The notes beneath the pieces are model-generated. The model was not told where the DNA came from, made no database searches, and saw only the letters and a program-made list of their open reading frames with translations. This document shows, in pieces, positions 8,956 to 17,974 of a stretch of DNA of 64,000 bases. Both the position numbers and the translations under genes were made by a program. Each line of letters starts with the position of its first letter. The stretch's first letter is position 1. The DNA is from Thermoanaerobacterium thermosaccharolyticum DSM 571 (GTDB lineage Bacteria; Bacillota; Thermoanaerobacteria; Thermoanaerobacterales; Thermoanaerobacteraceae), in assembly GCF_000145615.1 (NCBI RefSeq), contig NC_014410.1, positions 1,599,501-1,663,500 on the forward strand, in the 5' to 3' direction.

Positions 8956-10443
8956 TTGGAAAAGTTAAATCATTTTGAGACTCCATTATTTGATGCATTA
9001 ATGGAGTACGTCAACAACAACACCATACCGTTTCATGTCCCAGGTCATAAAAAAGGGAATGGAATGGCTAAAAAGTTTTTTGATTTTGTAGGTAAAAATG
9101 TTTTATCAATGGATGTTACTGTGTTTGAACAAGTTGACAGCCTTCACAAGCCTACCGGTCCCATAAAGAAAGCTCAGGAATTAGCTGCCGATGCATTTGG
9201 CGCTGATGCCACATTTTTCTGTATCCATGGGACATCGGGAGCTATTCAGGCTATGATCTTAAGCGTTATGGGAGAAAATGAAAAAATTATAGTTCCAAGA
9301 AATATTCATAAATCTGTTACATCAGGTATAATTTTAAGTGGTGCTATTCCAGTTTATATGCAACCTGAAGTTGATAAAAATGTAGGCGTTGCTCTTAATG
9401 TGACTCCTGAAACTGTAGAGGAAGCATTAAGAAACAATCCTGATGCAAAGGCTGTTTTAATTATAAATCCGACTTACTACGGTGTATCAGCTGACATTGT
9501 AAAAATCGCTGAAATAGTTCATGATTACGGAGCTATATTGATGGTAGATGAGGCACATGGCCCTCACCTCAAATTTAATGAAAAATTGCCTATATCCGCC
9601 ATGGAAGCAGGTGCTGATATTTGTGCCCAAAGTACACATAAGATTATAGGCTCCATGACTCAAAGCTCAATGCTGCACGTTAAGTCTAAAAGAATTGATA
9701 TAAATAGAGTTAAACAGGTTATGAGCCTATTACAGACTACAAGTCCCTCATATATTTTGTTAGCATCACTTGATGTTGCAAGAATGCAAATGGTAACAGA
9801 AGGAAAGCAATTGCTGGATAAGACAATTGAGCTTGCTGAATATGCTCGTAAAGAGATAAACAACATCAATGGTTTATATTGCTTTGGAAATGAAATTGTA
9901 GGGCGTGATGGAGCATATGATTTCGATCCTACAAAGATTACTATTACAGCCAAAGGACTTGGAATAACAGGTCACGAGCTAGAAAATATATTGGCAAAAA
10001 AATATTATATTCAGCCTGAATTAGCTGATATGTACAATGCATTGTGTGTATTCTCCATAGGAGATACAAAAGAAAATGTTGACTATCTCATTAGAGCATT
10101 AAGAGAAATTAGCGAAACACTATACAAAGATAATGTAGAAATGTCAAAGGCTTTAGACATTCCTGAGATACCTGAGATGGTATTATCCCCAAGATATGCT
10201 TTTGAATGCTCTAACGTGGCTTTGCCTCTGGAAGAAAGCATAGGGCAAATTAGCTCTGAATTTTTAATGGCATATCCTCCCGGTATTCCGATATTGTGCC
10301 CTGGTGAGAGAATAACAAGGGAAATCATAGAATATGTAATTGAAATGAAAAATGCAAAATTAAGCATCCAAGGAACAGAAGATCCAAATGTAGAATATAT
10401 AAAAGTAGTTAATGATTTACAGATATTGAATATAACAGCATAA
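8956..10443 (+). CDS. speA: Orn/Lys/Arg decarboxylase family protein
   Basis: A PLP-dependent fold-type I (aspartate aminotransferase-like) decarboxylase of about 495 residues, the size of the short Bacillus SpeA/YaaO type. Visible are the N-terminal VPGHKKG motif, the PLP-side DEAHGPH motif near residues 205-211, and STHKIIGSMTQSSMLH, whose Lys should bind PLP. It probably decarboxylates arginine or lysine for polyamine synthesis; the substrate cannot be decided from the sequence, so the symbol is tentative. I choose the TTG at 8956 because AGAGGGTG lies about 9 bases before it; the GTG at 8944 is inside that ribosome site. A leader hairpin precedes it and a terminator follows. Confidence 0.85.
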   Translation: MEKLNHFETPLFDALMEYVNNNTIPFHVPGHKKGNGMAKKFFDFVGKNVLSMDVTVFEQVDSLHKPTGPIKKAQELAADAFGADATFFCIHGTSGAIQAMILSVMGENEKIIVPRNIHKSVTSGIILSGAIPVYMQPEVDKNVGVALNVTPETVEEALRNNPDAKAVLIINPTYYGVSADIVKIAEIVHDYGAILMVDEAHGPHLKFNEKLPISAMEAGADICAQSTHKIIGSMTQSSMLHVKSKRIDINRVKQVMSLLQTTSPSYILLASLDVARMQMVTEGKQLLDKTIELAEYARKEINNINGLYCFGNEIVGRDGAYDFDPTKITITAKGLGITGHELENILAKKYYIQPELADMYNALCVFSIGDTKENVDYLIRALREISETLYKDNVEMSKALDIPEIPEMVLSPRYAFECSNVALPLEESIGQISSEFLMAYPPGIPILCPGERITREIIEYVIEMKNAKLSIQGTEDPNVEYIKVVNDLQILNITA

Positions 10444-10472
10444 AGAGCCCTACAATCGTAGAGCTCTTTTTT
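10442..10472 (+). terminator. Terminator after the decarboxylase gene
   Basis: Stem 10442-10453 with 10458-10470, one C/A mismatch, a four-base loop, then a T run. Confidence 0.85.
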
Positions 10473-10482
10473 GTATTACAGC

Positions 10483-10734
10483 TTATTTTTCTTCGAGATT
10501 TCTCTTGCGTTCTTTATATTCTTCTTCGCTAATCTCTCCTCTAGCATACCTCTCTCTAAGAATTTCTAGTGCATCATTACTTCTGTGACCACCCTTTTTA
10601 TTTTGAAAAAGTGATACAATGAAATATATAGCACCAACTACAATAGCTACTTGTATTATCATCCATATGAGACCAAAAACTATGCCTCCTCCGTAGCCCC
10701 AACCATTCATCAATCCCCACATCATATTTACCAT
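10483..10734 (-). CDS. Small SHOCT-domain membrane protein
   Basis: An 83-residue protein with a Gly/Met/Trp-rich N-terminus, one membrane segment (about residues 18-44) and a C-terminal SHOCT module (ALEILRERYARGEISEEEY, then KERKRNLE). SHOCT modules occur at the ends of many small envelope proteins and are thought to mediate oligomerisation; the role of this protein is unknown. AGGAGG lies just before the start. It lies directly downstream of a histidine kinase gene (39-base gap), so it may be part of that operon and perhaps a membrane partner or target of the system. Confidence 0.8.
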   Translation of the reverse strand: MVNMMWGLMNGWGYGGGIVFGLIWMIIQVAIVVGAIYFIVSLFQNKKGGHRSNDALEILRERYARGEISEEEYKERKRNLEEK

Positions 10735-10773
10735 CCTCCTTTAAATTTATTATATTATAAAATTGTGAAGAAT

Positions 10774-12129
10774 TCATGAAGTTTGCTGATAGAGAGGCAA
10801 TTTTACAGTGAATTTTGTTCCTTCATTTAAAATACTTTCGGCATTTATCATACCATTGTGAGCTTTAATTATGGCTTTTGTAATTGAAAGTCCTAAACCG
10901 CTGCCGCCATACTCCCTGTTTCTCGACTTTTCACTCCTGTAAAACCTCTCATATATAAATGGCAAGTCTTCTTTTGGTATTCCAATTCCATCATCTGACA
11001 CGGAAAGCACAGCATATTTTCCTTCTTTATAAAGCTTAACTTTTATATTTCCACCTTCACCGGTATATTTGTTTGCATTTGCAAGCAAATTAATCACTAC
11101 CTCAGATATTTTATCCTTATCAGCAAATATAGATATACCATCTTCAATATTTTTCTCTAAATGCTGATTTTTATTGATAAAAATACTTTCATAGTTTATT
11201 AATAAACTTTTAATCAAATCCGATAAATTGAATCTTACTTTATTAATTTTTAAATTATCAATCTCTATCTTGTTCAACAATTCAATATCATTTATAAGAT
11301 TCGATAATCTTACGACTTCTTCGTAAAGGCTAACCATCCTTTCTTTAGATGGCTCCCACACCCCGTCAATTATAGCTTCTAAATGGCTTTTAAGAGTCGA
11401 TAAAGGCGTTCTCAATTCATGTGCAATATTTTGCGTCATCTGAGCCCTTAACATACCTTGATTTTTTAATGATGCACCAAGGTGATTTATAGCAGCGGTT
11501 AAGGTAAGTAATTCTTCTTCTCTTGGTATTTCCTTCACCCTCACGTCATAATTTCCATTCTCTAGCTTACTTGCCACGTGTGCAATGTTTAAAATAGGCT
11601 TTGTTAAATATTTAGATATATATATACTTATTATAAGCACTATTATTATTGTTACTATTGTTATTATAGCGATATATTTATTCATATCATACAAAAATTT
11701 ATAATCCAATTTGTTCATAGGCATTGTACCGCTATATGTTATGTCAACGTAAGCAGCTTTTCTCCCATTTACCATTATCGGAAGTGTTTTTGTAGTTGTT
11801 TTCCCGCTGTTTTCGATCCCCATCATCGTAAACATTGATGAAATTTTAATGACCGTATTCCCTTTTAAATCTCTTACTTTAATTCCATAGCCGCTCATCA
11901 TAAGATTATGTGCAATTCTATTACCTGTTTCATTCCAATCTCCTGTCTCCTTATACACTTCTGCAATGGATGAAGCAATGTTGTTAAATTCATTATCTGA
12001 GGATTGCTTAAGATAAATACCAAAATTATTTATTATTAAAATATTTACAGTGATGCTGAATACCACTATTGATAATAAAGCAATAGAAATAAATGATATA
12101 GCTGTTTTAGTTCTAATATTATTTCTAAG
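10774..12129 (-). CDS. Sensor histidine kinase
   Basis: A membrane-bound sensor kinase of about 451 residues. It has an N-terminal transmembrane helix, an extracytoplasmic sensor region of about 120 residues, a second helix, a HAMP linker, a HisKA domain with phospho-acceptor His in AHELRTPLS, and a HATPase domain with N box (NLLANANKYT) and G boxes (DDGIGIP and GGSGLGLSI). I place the start at 12129, where GGTGA precedes an ATG overlapping the regulator stop; an upstream ATG at 12162 lacks a ribosome site. It pairs with the response regulator just upstream. The stimulus is unknown. Confidence 0.9.
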   Translation of the reverse strand, partial: LRNNIRTKTAISFISIALLSIVVFSITVNILIINNFGIYLKQSSDNEFNNIASSIAEVYKETGDWNETGNRIAHNLMMSGYGIKVRDLKGNTVIKISSMFTMMGIENSGKTTTKTLPIMVNGRKAAYVDITYSGTMPMNKLDYKFLYDMNKYIAIITIVTIIIVLIISIYISKYLTKPILNIAHVASKLENGNYDVRVKEIPREEELLTLTAAINHLGASLKNQGMLRAQMTQNIAHELRTPLSTLKSHLEAIIDGVWEPSKERMVSLYEEVVRLSNLINDIELLNKIEIDNLKINKVRFNLSDLIKSLLINYESIFINKNQHLEKNIEDGISIFADKDKISEVVINLLANANKYTGEGGNIKVKLYKEGKYAVLSVSDDGIGIPKEDLPFIYERFYRSEKSRNREYGGSGLGLSITKAIIKAHNGMINAESILNEGTKFTVKLPLYQQTS

Positions 12130-12814
12130 CATTTTCTTCACCAAATTTATAACCTGCACCATACACAGTTTTTATATATACAGGATTTTTGGGGTCATCC
12201 TCTATTTTTTGGCGAAGGTTTTTTATATGCGCATCGATTGTCCTATCAAAGCCTTCAAAGTCATACCCCATAACTTTTTCTATAAGCTCTCCTCGCGTGA
12301 ATACTCTATTGGGGTTTTGCGCCATCACCGTAAGCAACTTGTATTCATTGGGAGTCAAGTTGACAATCTCTCCACTTTTCTTAACCTCGTAAGATCTTGT
12401 ATCAATTACGAGATCACCATCATTAAATGAAAATATATCATTTAAAGCCATATCATCCTTTGTGCGCCTCAATATGGCTTTAACTCTCATTGTCAGCTCT
12501 CTTGGGCTAAATGGTTTTGTAAGATAATCATCCGCACCAATTGAAAATCCATATACCTTATCATCTTCCTCTACCTTAGCTGTCAGCATGAGAATTGGTA
12601 CTTTTGATATAGCTCTTATCTTACTGCATATCTCTTCACCTGACAATCCTGGAAGCATTAAATCCAATATCACTAAATCAGGTTTCAGACTTTTAAATGT
12701 ATTTATGGCATTTGCTCCGTTTGTCTCAGTAAATACAGAGTACCCTTCCCGCTCAAGATATGCTTTTATAACATCTAAAATCTTTTCTTCGTCATCTATT
12801 GCTAGTATTTTCAT
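12125..12814 (-). CDS. OmpR/PhoB family response regulator
   Basis: A 229-residue two-component regulator. It has an N-terminal receiver with acidic pocket DDEE and the phosphorylation Asp in VILDLMLPG, the conserved Lys in TKPFSP, and a C-terminal winged helix ending in a typical TVYGAGYKF turn. The start is the ATG ending at 12814, with GAGGTG 7 bases upstream; the ATG at 12829 lies within that site. Its stop overlaps the kinase start, so the two are translationally coupled. Confidence 0.92.
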   Translation of the reverse strand: MKILAIDDEEKILDVIKAYLEREGYSVFTETNGANAINTFKSLKPDLVILDLMLPGLSGEEICSKIRAISKVPILMLTAKVEEDDKVYGFSIGADDYLTKPFSPRELTMRVKAILRRTKDDMALNDIFSFNDGDLVIDTRSYEVKKSGEIVNLTPNEYKLLTVMAQNPNRVFTRGELIEKVMGYDFEGFDRTIDAHIKNLRQKIEDDPKNPVYIKTVYGAGYKFGEENA

Positions 12815-12868
12815 ATAAATACACCTCATAAATATTATAACTTATAATTATGAAGAATATATGAAAAT

Positions 12869-12899
12869 AAGGATACCATATTTAAAATATGATATCCTT
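12869..12899 (-). terminator. Terminator of trxA
   Basis: Stem 12869-12883 with 12885-12899, one mismatch, just past the trxA stop, followed on the minus strand by ATTTTC. Confidence 0.75.
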
Positions 12900-12907
12900 C
12901 AATAGTT

Positions 12908-13240
12908 TTACACTTGAGCATCTATATATTTTGCCAATCTGTACTCAAGCTGTTCTTTTGGCATAAATCCGATAACTTTATCAACTAATTGTCCGTTTTG
13001 GAAAACGCCTAGTGTAGGTATACTCATTATCCTATATTGTGATGCAATCAAAGGATTTTCATCCACATTCAGTTTTACAACTTTTATTTTATCAGAATAA
13101 TCCTCTGCAAATTCTTCCAATACAGGTGCCATCATTCTGCATGGCCCACACCAAGCCGCCCAAAAGTCCACCAAAACCGGCTTATCGGAATTATATACTT
13201 CACTATCAAAGTTCATATCTGTTACATCTATAGGTTTCAT
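12908..13240 (-). CDS. trxA: Thioredoxin
   Basis: A 110-residue thioredoxin that reduces protein disulfides in the cytoplasm. It has the standard fold length and active site WCGPC (Cys31, Cys34) followed by [11 protein letters not shown], and the cis-Pro in MSIPTLGVF. The start ending at 13240 has AAGGAGG 9 bases upstream; an ATG 7 codons earlier lacks one. It has its own sigma-A promoter and a palindrome right after it that is also seen in front of ccdA, suggesting shared control with the membrane thiol genes upstream. Confidence 0.95.
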   Translation of the reverse strand: MKPIDVTDMNFDSEVYNSDKPVLVDFWAAWCGPCRMMAPVLEEFAEDYSDKIKVVKLNVDENPLIASQYRIMSIPTLGVFQNGQLVDKVIGFMPKEQLEYRLAKYIDAQV

Positions 13241-13260
13241 ATATCTCTCCTCCTTATACA

Positions 13261-13321
13261 CTACCCCTGGTATATGGGTTATTGCTAAATTAAATATACC
13301 ACCATTTTAGCAGTTTGTCAA
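13261..13321 (-). promoter_or_regulatory. trxA promoter with downstream palindrome
   Basis: On the minus strand TTGACA (13316-13321), 17 bases, TATATT (13293-13298). The interval 13261-13283, between -10 and ribosome site, reads AATAACCC-N8-AGGGGTAG and is an imperfect ACCC/GGGGT palindrome very like that at 14624-14646. Confidence 0.65.
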
Positions 13322-13324
13322 TAA

Positions 13325-13942
13325 TCATTGAGAGATCGTCTGATAGTATTCCTCTATCTCATCATACGTCATTGCACCATTGCTTATAGATCTTATTATT
13401 CCCTTTTCATCAATGAAAAATGACATAGGTATAAATTGAACTTTATAGTTTATAGCAGTTTTGGCATCACTGTCTAGAAGTATCGTAAAACCATACCCTT
13501 TGCCTTCAAGATAATTTTCAACTGTAGATTTTTCTTCTCCTATATCTATTGCTAATAGCACGACATCTTTCTTATGGTTTTGATAAAACTTATTCAATTC
13601 CGGCATTTCAATTTTGCAGTATGGACATGTTGTAGCCCAGAAATTTAATATAACTTTTTTGCCTCTTAGCTTTGACAAAGTCATTGTATTGCCATTTATA
13701 TCTTTTAATGAAAAATCTGGTGCTAGATCTCCTTTCTCAGTGCCGACTTGTATTTTTTCATCAGCGGTATTCACGCCGGAAACATTTTGGCTATTGCTTT
13801 TTGATTGGTTTGACATTACATAGCTATTTAAAAAGTAAATTGATATTCCTAATATTAAAATTATTGCTATCGATGCAACTAATTTAATATTTTTTCTCTT
13901 TTTACCTGATATTTTAATATCCTTAAACCTATTGTTTTTCAT
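13325..13942 (-). CDS. TlpA/ResA-like membrane-anchored thiol-disulfide protein
   Basis: A 205-residue protein with a basic N-terminus, one membrane anchor (about residues 21-40) and an extracytoplasmic thioredoxin-like domain with CPYC at 106-109 and the cis-Pro region QFIPMSFF. Such proteins (TlpA, ResA) reduce or exchange disulfides outside the membrane using electrons passed by CcdA. It starts 6 bases after the ccdA stop, so the two form one operon. Cytochrome c genes, the usual clients of ResA, are absent from the window, so here the pair may serve sporulation, metal resistance or general extracytoplasmic thiol repair. That is inference. Confidence 0.87.
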   Translation of the reverse strand: MKNNRFKDIKISGKKRKNIKLVASIAIILILGISIYFLNSYVMSNQSKSNSQNVSGVNTADEKIQVGTEKGDLAPDFSLKDINGNTMTLSKLRGKKVILNFWATTCPYCKIEMPELNKFYQNHKKDVVLLAIDIGEEKSTVENYLEGKGYGFTILLDSDAKTAINYKVQFIPMSFFIDEKGIIRSISNGAMTYDEIEEYYQTISQ

Positions 13943-13948
13943 GTTAGA

Positions 13949-14611
13949 TCACCCCAAAATATTGATATAACTTTCTAGTCTTATTATTAAATTAAAATAC
14001 AAAAGAATTCCAAAAATTATCAAAATCAAACCGCCGATTTTTTCTATGTATGGCATAATAGAATTAATTTTTTTGTAAAATGATTTAAATCTGTCAATAA
14101 GTATTGCAGCTACTATAAATGGAAGCCCAACCCCTAATGAATATGCAAAAAGCAAAATAACACCTACTGACACCGTACTTGTAGTACCTGCATATAAAAG
14201 AATAGTCGCGAGAATGGGCCCTACACAAGGTGTCCAGCCAGCAGCAAACGTTATACCAAAAATAAAGCTGCTTAAATACCCTTCTTTCATGCCAGAAACA
14301 TTTAGCTTAGCCTCTTTATTAAGAAAGATCGGCCTTATAGCTCCCATCATATAAAGCCCAAACAATAATATTATTATGCCGCTTGCCTTTCTAAAAAGAA
14401 CTTTATATGAAACAAAAATCTTCCCCAATTGGCTGGCTGTCGCACCCATAAGAATAAAGACAATGCTAAAGCCTAATATAAACAGAAACAGATTAAAAAA
14501 ATTTTTCTTTTTACCACCAAAAATGTAGGTCACATAAACAGGTATTAGAGGCAGTATACAAGGTGAAAAAAAGGAAAGAATACCGCCCATAAATGCAGCA
14601 AATATCGACAA
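13949..14611 (-). CDS. ccdA: Cytochrome c biogenesis protein CcdA (DsbD-like electron transporter)
   Basis: A 220-residue integral membrane protein with about six helices. It carries the two redox cysteines of the family, one in FFSPCILPL near residue 18 and one in GWTPCVGPIL near residue 130. It passes reducing equivalents from cytoplasmic thioredoxin to extracytoplasmic thioredoxin-like partners. The start is TTG ending at 14611 with GAGGAGG 6 bases upstream. It is the first gene of an operon with the TlpA-like gene, and trxA, the likely electron donor, follows under its own promoter. Confidence 0.92.
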   Translation of the reverse strand: MSIFAAFMGGILSFFSPCILPLIPVYVTYIFGGKKKNFFNLFLFILGFSIVFILMGATASQLGKIFVSYKVLFRKASGIIILLFGLYMMGAIRPIFLNKEAKLNVSGMKEGYLSSFIFGITFAAGWTPCVGPILATILLYAGTTSTVSVGVILLFAYSLGVGLPFIVAAILIDRFKSFYKKINSIMPYIEKIGGLILIIFGILLYFNLIIRLESYINILG

Positions 14612-14623
14612 CTAAATCCTCCT

Positions 14624-14682
14624 CATCCCCCTGTGGAGGGGTTATTTATTTTAATTATACTACATTATATTCATAAAAACAA
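14624..14682 (-). promoter_or_regulatory. ccdA promoter with downstream palindrome
   Basis: On the minus strand TTGTTT (14677-14682), 17 bases, TATAAT (14654-14659). At 14624-14646, between -10 and ribosome site, lies AATAACCCC-N7-GGGGGATG, matching the trxA element at 16 of 23 positions and in the same place relative to the promoter. Confidence 0.6.
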
Positions 14683-14686
14683 ATAA

Positions 14687-14714
14687 AAAGCTATAAACGT
14701 TTGTTTATAGCTTT
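14687..14714 (-). terminator. Terminator of nagB
   Basis: Perfect 12-bp stem (14687-14698 with 14703-14714) that includes the nagB stop codon, followed on the minus strand by TTATTTG. Confidence 0.8.
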
Positions 14715-15475
14715 AAAACAACATCATCATTTTCTTTTACTTTCTCTACATCAATTAATGATGCGGCATCTTTATCAATAATAATCGTAGCATCAGGATG
14801 TAATGATAAAACAGTTGAGGGAACATCTGTCGTCAGATAGCCGTTTAAAGTCTCTTTTATAGCTTTTGCTTTGTTTTTGCCAGATGCTAATAACAAAATT
14901 TTCTTAGATTTCATTATCGTACCCAGCCCCATTGTTACTGCTTTTCTCGGAACTTCGTCAATACTTTTGAAAAATCTCTTATTTGCATTTATTGTTTCTT
15001 CTGCCAAATCCACTATATGTGTCTTTGTATTTATATAGTCATCAGGCTCATTAAAACCAATGTGCCCATTGACACCTAAACCTAACAATTGAAGATCAAT
15101 TTCTCCAAACTTTTCTATCTCCTCATCGTACAACCTGCAGTCTCTATCAAAATCATCTGAAATTCCCTTTGGAATATGAATATTTTCCTTTTTTATATTT
15201 ATATGATTAAACAAATTTTCATACATGAAGTAGTGATAACTTTGAGGATGGTCATCAGGTAAGCCTACATATTCATCAAGGTTAAATGTTATGACGTAGG
15301 AAAAATCCACCTCCCCATTCTTGTACATCTTAATTAACTCTCTATAAGTTCCAAGTGGAGTAGAACCAGTAGCAAGACCTAGTACAGAATTCGCTTTTCT
15401 GTTTACCTGTTCTTTTATGATTTCTGCTGCGGTTTTGCTCATCTCATCGTAGTCATTTGTTATTATTAATCTCAT
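14705..15475 (-). CDS. nagB: Glucosamine-6-phosphate deaminase
   Basis: This enzyme converts glucosamine-6-phosphate to fructose-6-phosphate and ammonia in amino sugar catabolism. The 256-residue protein shows the family blocks [13 protein letters not shown], the catalytic region NLDEYVGLP, and [13 protein letters not shown] with the active-site His. The start ending at 15475 has AAAGGATGA 5 bases upstream; an ATG 9 bases earlier lies within that site. It follows the ROK repressor by 18 bases. No nagA is present beside it. Confidence 0.95.
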   Translation of the reverse strand: MRLIITNDYDEMSKTAAEIIKEQVNRKANSVLGLATGSTPLGTYRELIKMYKNGEVDFSYVITFNLDEYVGLPDDHPQSYHYFMYENLFNHINIKKENIHIPKGISDDFDRDCRLYDEEIEKFGEIDLQLLGLGVNGHIGFNEPDDYINTKTHIVDLAEETINANKRFFKSIDEVPRKAVTMGLGTIMKSKKILLLASGKNKAKAIKETLNGYLTTDVPSTVLSLHPDATIIIDKDAASLIDVEKVKENDDVVLKL

Positions 15476-15493
15476 AAAAATCATCCTTTCATT

Positions 15494-16642
15494 TTATATT
15501 AATATTAAGTAATTTGTCTTTAGAAGAACATCTGCAGATGCGCCTATTGCGGCGGCATCTTCGTTTAACTTTGTATATATGATCTTTACATCAAACGGGA
15601 TCATTTTATCAATTAGCCTTTTCAGGTTTTCTACTATGTTGATGCCTAAGTTTATCACATCGCCTGCTATTACTATAAGCTCTGGATTTAATATGCTGAT
15701 GATATTAGTAAAACCCATGCTCAAATTTTCTATAAATTCGTTAAAAGCCCTAATGCAAATTTCATCTTTTGCCAAATATCCATTAATAAAGTCTTCCATC
15801 GTATTAAATTTTCCATTTGACAAATTTTTTAGCGACGAGACAAGACCTAAAAGCGATGCTTTGCTTTCAAAGTACCCATAATCTTCGTAGAAATACTTTT
15901 TGTTTAAAATATCTCTACCTATAGCCATATAACCAACTTCTCCTGCTGAGTATTTATGACCCCTTACTAATTTCCCGTTAATGTATATTCCAGAACCAAT
16001 GCCGTTTCCTATTGTTACGAGTACAAAATTGTTAACATCTTTGCATGAACCGATCCATCTTTCACCCAATGCTGCGTAATTAACGCTGTTGTCGATAAAT
16101 ATGTCATAGTCAAACACTTCTTTTAACTTAGGAAGGAGATTAAAGTCAACCCATGAAAGCCCCGGCGCGTACACTGTTCCTTTTTCTATATTTGTTATGC
16201 CAGGAGCTCCAACTCCTATGCCTGTTATTTCTTTTTGACAATCTAATAGTTCTCTAATTATGTCAACGGCGTTATCAAAAGCTTCATCTTTCACACCAGT
16301 CGGCCTTTTTATCTTTTTTATTATTTTTCCTTCCAAATTTGTAAGCACTCCAATTGTATTTGTCGATTCTATATCGATACCTATGGAAAACTTCGCATTA
16401 GGATTAAAAGTAAGCTCTATAGGCTTTCGACCCGCTGATGTCGTCTTGCCATACCCTTCTTCACTTACAAGCCCCTCCTTGATTAATTCATCTACTATTC
16501 CAGATACAGTAGACTTGCTCATATTAAGGACTTTAGAAATTTTAATGCGGGAGATAGGCTGCATTTTTTTAATGACATCCAAAACATTTGCCGTATTTAT
16601 ATTTTTGATAAGATAATTAGTACCCTTTCTATACTGCGTCAA
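15494..16642 (-). CDS. ROK family transcriptional regulator (NagC/XylR type)
   Basis: A 382-residue repressor with an N-terminal winged helix (recognition region around ISKVLNMSKSTVSGIVDELIKEGL) and a C-terminal sugar-kinase-like ROK domain (phosphate-loop-like IGIDIESTNTIGVL, and GNGIGSGI). The Cys-rich zinc motif common in ROK proteins (CxCGxxGC) is missing; the aligned segment has no cysteine. Start: TTG ending at 16642, with GGGAGGTGA 4-5 bases upstream. The gene precedes nagB, so amino-sugar-responsive control of both genes is likely. Palindromes upstream suggest autoregulation. Confidence 0.88.
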   Translation of the reverse strand: MTQYRKGTNYLIKNINTANVLDVIKKMQPISRIKISKVLNMSKSTVSGIVDELIKEGLVSEEGYGKTTSAGRKPIELTFNPNAKFSIGIDIESTNTIGVLTNLEGKIIKKIKRPTGVKDEAFDNAVDIIRELLDCQKEITGIGVGAPGITNIEKGTVYAPGLSWVDFNLLPKLKEVFDYDIFIDNSVNYAALGERWIGSCKDVNNFVLVTIGNGIGSGIYINGKLVRGHKYSAGEVGYMAIGRDILNKKYFYEDYGYFESKASLLGLVSSLKNLSNGKFNTMEDFINGYLAKDEICIRAFNEFIENLSMGFTNIISILNPELIVIAGDVINLGINIVENLKRLIDKMIPFDVKIIYTKLNEDAAAIGASADVLLKTNYLILI

Positions 16643-16660
16643 TTTATCACCTCCCAAATT

Positions 16661-16712
16661 AGTTCATTGTCCGAACCAAATATCCTTAAAAAATTAGTTC
16701 GAGCCTCGAACT
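16661..16712 (-). promoter_or_regulatory. Palindromic operators upstream of the ROK gene
   Basis: AGTTCGA-GCC-TCGAACT (16696-16712) is a perfect 7-bp inverted repeat. A weaker copy, AGTTC-N7-GAAC, lies at 16661-16676. Two similar palindromes just ahead of a repressor gene suggest autoregulation. Confidence 0.6.
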
Positions 16713-16872
16713 TTTATCTAATAATATTATACCACCAAAAACATCCTTTTGTAAATAATTTTTATCCAAACATGAAGATTGAAGAGGAATTCCTAAATTT
16801 TTGTAGAATATATGATATAATGATACCAGAAAATTAGACAGACAAAAAGCAAAAGTAGGTTAGAATATAATT

Positions 16873-17253
16873 ATGAATAAGAGAAGAAAGTTTATAGCAA
16901 AAATTGTATTAATGGCAATATTAATATTTACTTTGACTTTTACAGCAGGTTGCTCAAAAAATAACTCAAATTATCATGAAGAAAAAAGCTGGGCATTTTC
17001 TAAAATTATCATTTTAAATGGTGAGACTTATGTTGGCACATCTGATGATGTTACTTCTATTGACAAAAAAATTGGTACTATTAAATACTTTTCAACTCGC
17101 GAAACAAATATAAATAATACAATTTTCTCCAATTATTATGAAGTTGGCACTAATTTATACTCTATTCCAAATGTTAGTACAAAAGATGCAATTGCAGTAG
17201 AAATATCCAAAAATCAATATATTAAAGCAATTAACAAGCGTTTAATCCATTAA
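16873..17253 (+). CDS. Small lipoprotein of unknown function
   Basis: A 126-residue protein with a basic N-terminus, a hydrophobic signal segment and a lipobox ending TAGC (lipidated Cys27), so it should be anchored to the outer face of the membrane. The mature part of about 100 residues is rich in Asn, Ile and Lys and resembles no family I know. The ribosome site is weak (GTAGG about 12 bases before the ATG). It has its own terminator downstream and sits before three more small membrane proteins of unknown role. Confidence 0.65.
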   Translation: MNKRRKFIAKIVLMAILIFTLTFTAGCSKNNSNYHEEKSWAFSKIIILNGETYVGTSDDVTSIDKKIGTIKYFSTRETNINNTIFSNYYEVGTNLYSIPNVSTKDAIAVEISKNQYIKAINKRLIH

Positions 17254-17272
17254 AAAAGATAAGCATCCTCTT

Positions 17273-17308
17273 AAACCGCTGTACGTGTCATTCGGCATAC
17301 AGCGGTTT
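17273..17308 (+). terminator. Terminator after the small lipoprotein gene
   Basis: Perfect 11-bp G+C-containing stem (17273-17283 with 17298-17308), a 14-base loop, and a short A+T tail. Confidence 0.7.
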
Positions 17309-17444
17309 ATTAAGATTTAATGTGCCTTAGATATTTTAACAAATTCTTATATCATATGTTTTTAAAGTATTTACTTGCCACGAATTTTACATTTGTTTAT
17401 AGCAATTGAAATAAAAAATTTTTTTGAAAGGAGATTAAAAAAAA

Positions 17445-17936
17445 TTGCATGTTCGTAAGCTATATATCGTTATTAGTGCATTTATAATGTTATGTATTTT
17501 AATTTTTTTAGTGATATCTGACGTGACTTCTGAAACAAATATGGTTATATCAAAAGTAAAATCTGGACTTAATGCTGGATTGAATGACTTTTTGCTTAAT
17601 GCACCTCGTACCAAGGTAAATGCTAATGGAAGTTATGGTAATAATGATATACAAAATGAAAATAGCCAATCGTTTTATTATGTGCCAAATGGAAATAACC
17701 AATCACTATGGATAATAGTATATAAAGATCTTTTGATAAACTTAAATCAAGATGAAAGTTTTCCTTTATGCAAGGTTACCAGTGTAGTTTTAGATTCAGA
17801 TTTAGATACTGTTTTAGATGCTACAGCAACTGTTAATTTTCAAATTCTATTGGGATTTTCTAAAACTATTTATGTTCACCAAGAAATCAGACCTCTACCT
17901 CATTTTAAGCATATAACTGGTATGGATAAATATTAA
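17445..17936 (+). CDS. Hypothetical single-pass membrane protein
   Basis: A 163-residue protein with one N-terminal membrane segment (about residues 7-25) and a presumably extracytoplasmic body containing an Asn/Ser-rich linker (about 58-85). The start is TTG with AAAGGAG 10-11 bases upstream. I do not recognise the family. The short N-tail, single helix and exported body would suit a pilin-like or envelope-anchored protein, but no prepilin cleavage motif is visible. The next small gene follows after 38 bases and may share its transcript. Confidence 0.6.
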   Translation: MHVRKLYIVISAFIMLCILIFLVISDVTSETNMVISKVKSGLNAGLNDFLLNAPRTKVNANGSYGNNDIQNENSQSFYYVPNGNNQSLWIIVYKDLLINLNQDESFPLCKVTSVVLDSDLDTVLDATATVNFQILLGFSKTIYVHQEIRPLPHFKHITGMDKY

Positions 17937-17974
17937 AATAAATTTTTGACTAAATGGTCTGGAAAGGAGTATTT

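Noticed and set aside
10083-10367. Minus-strand frame inside the decarboxylase gene
   Set aside because: Shadow of the conserved coding frame; no start signal.
16696-16712. GTTCGA-containing repeat resembling a tRNA T-arm
   Set aside because: No acceptor stem, D-arm or anticodon arm surrounds it; the palindrome fits an operator.
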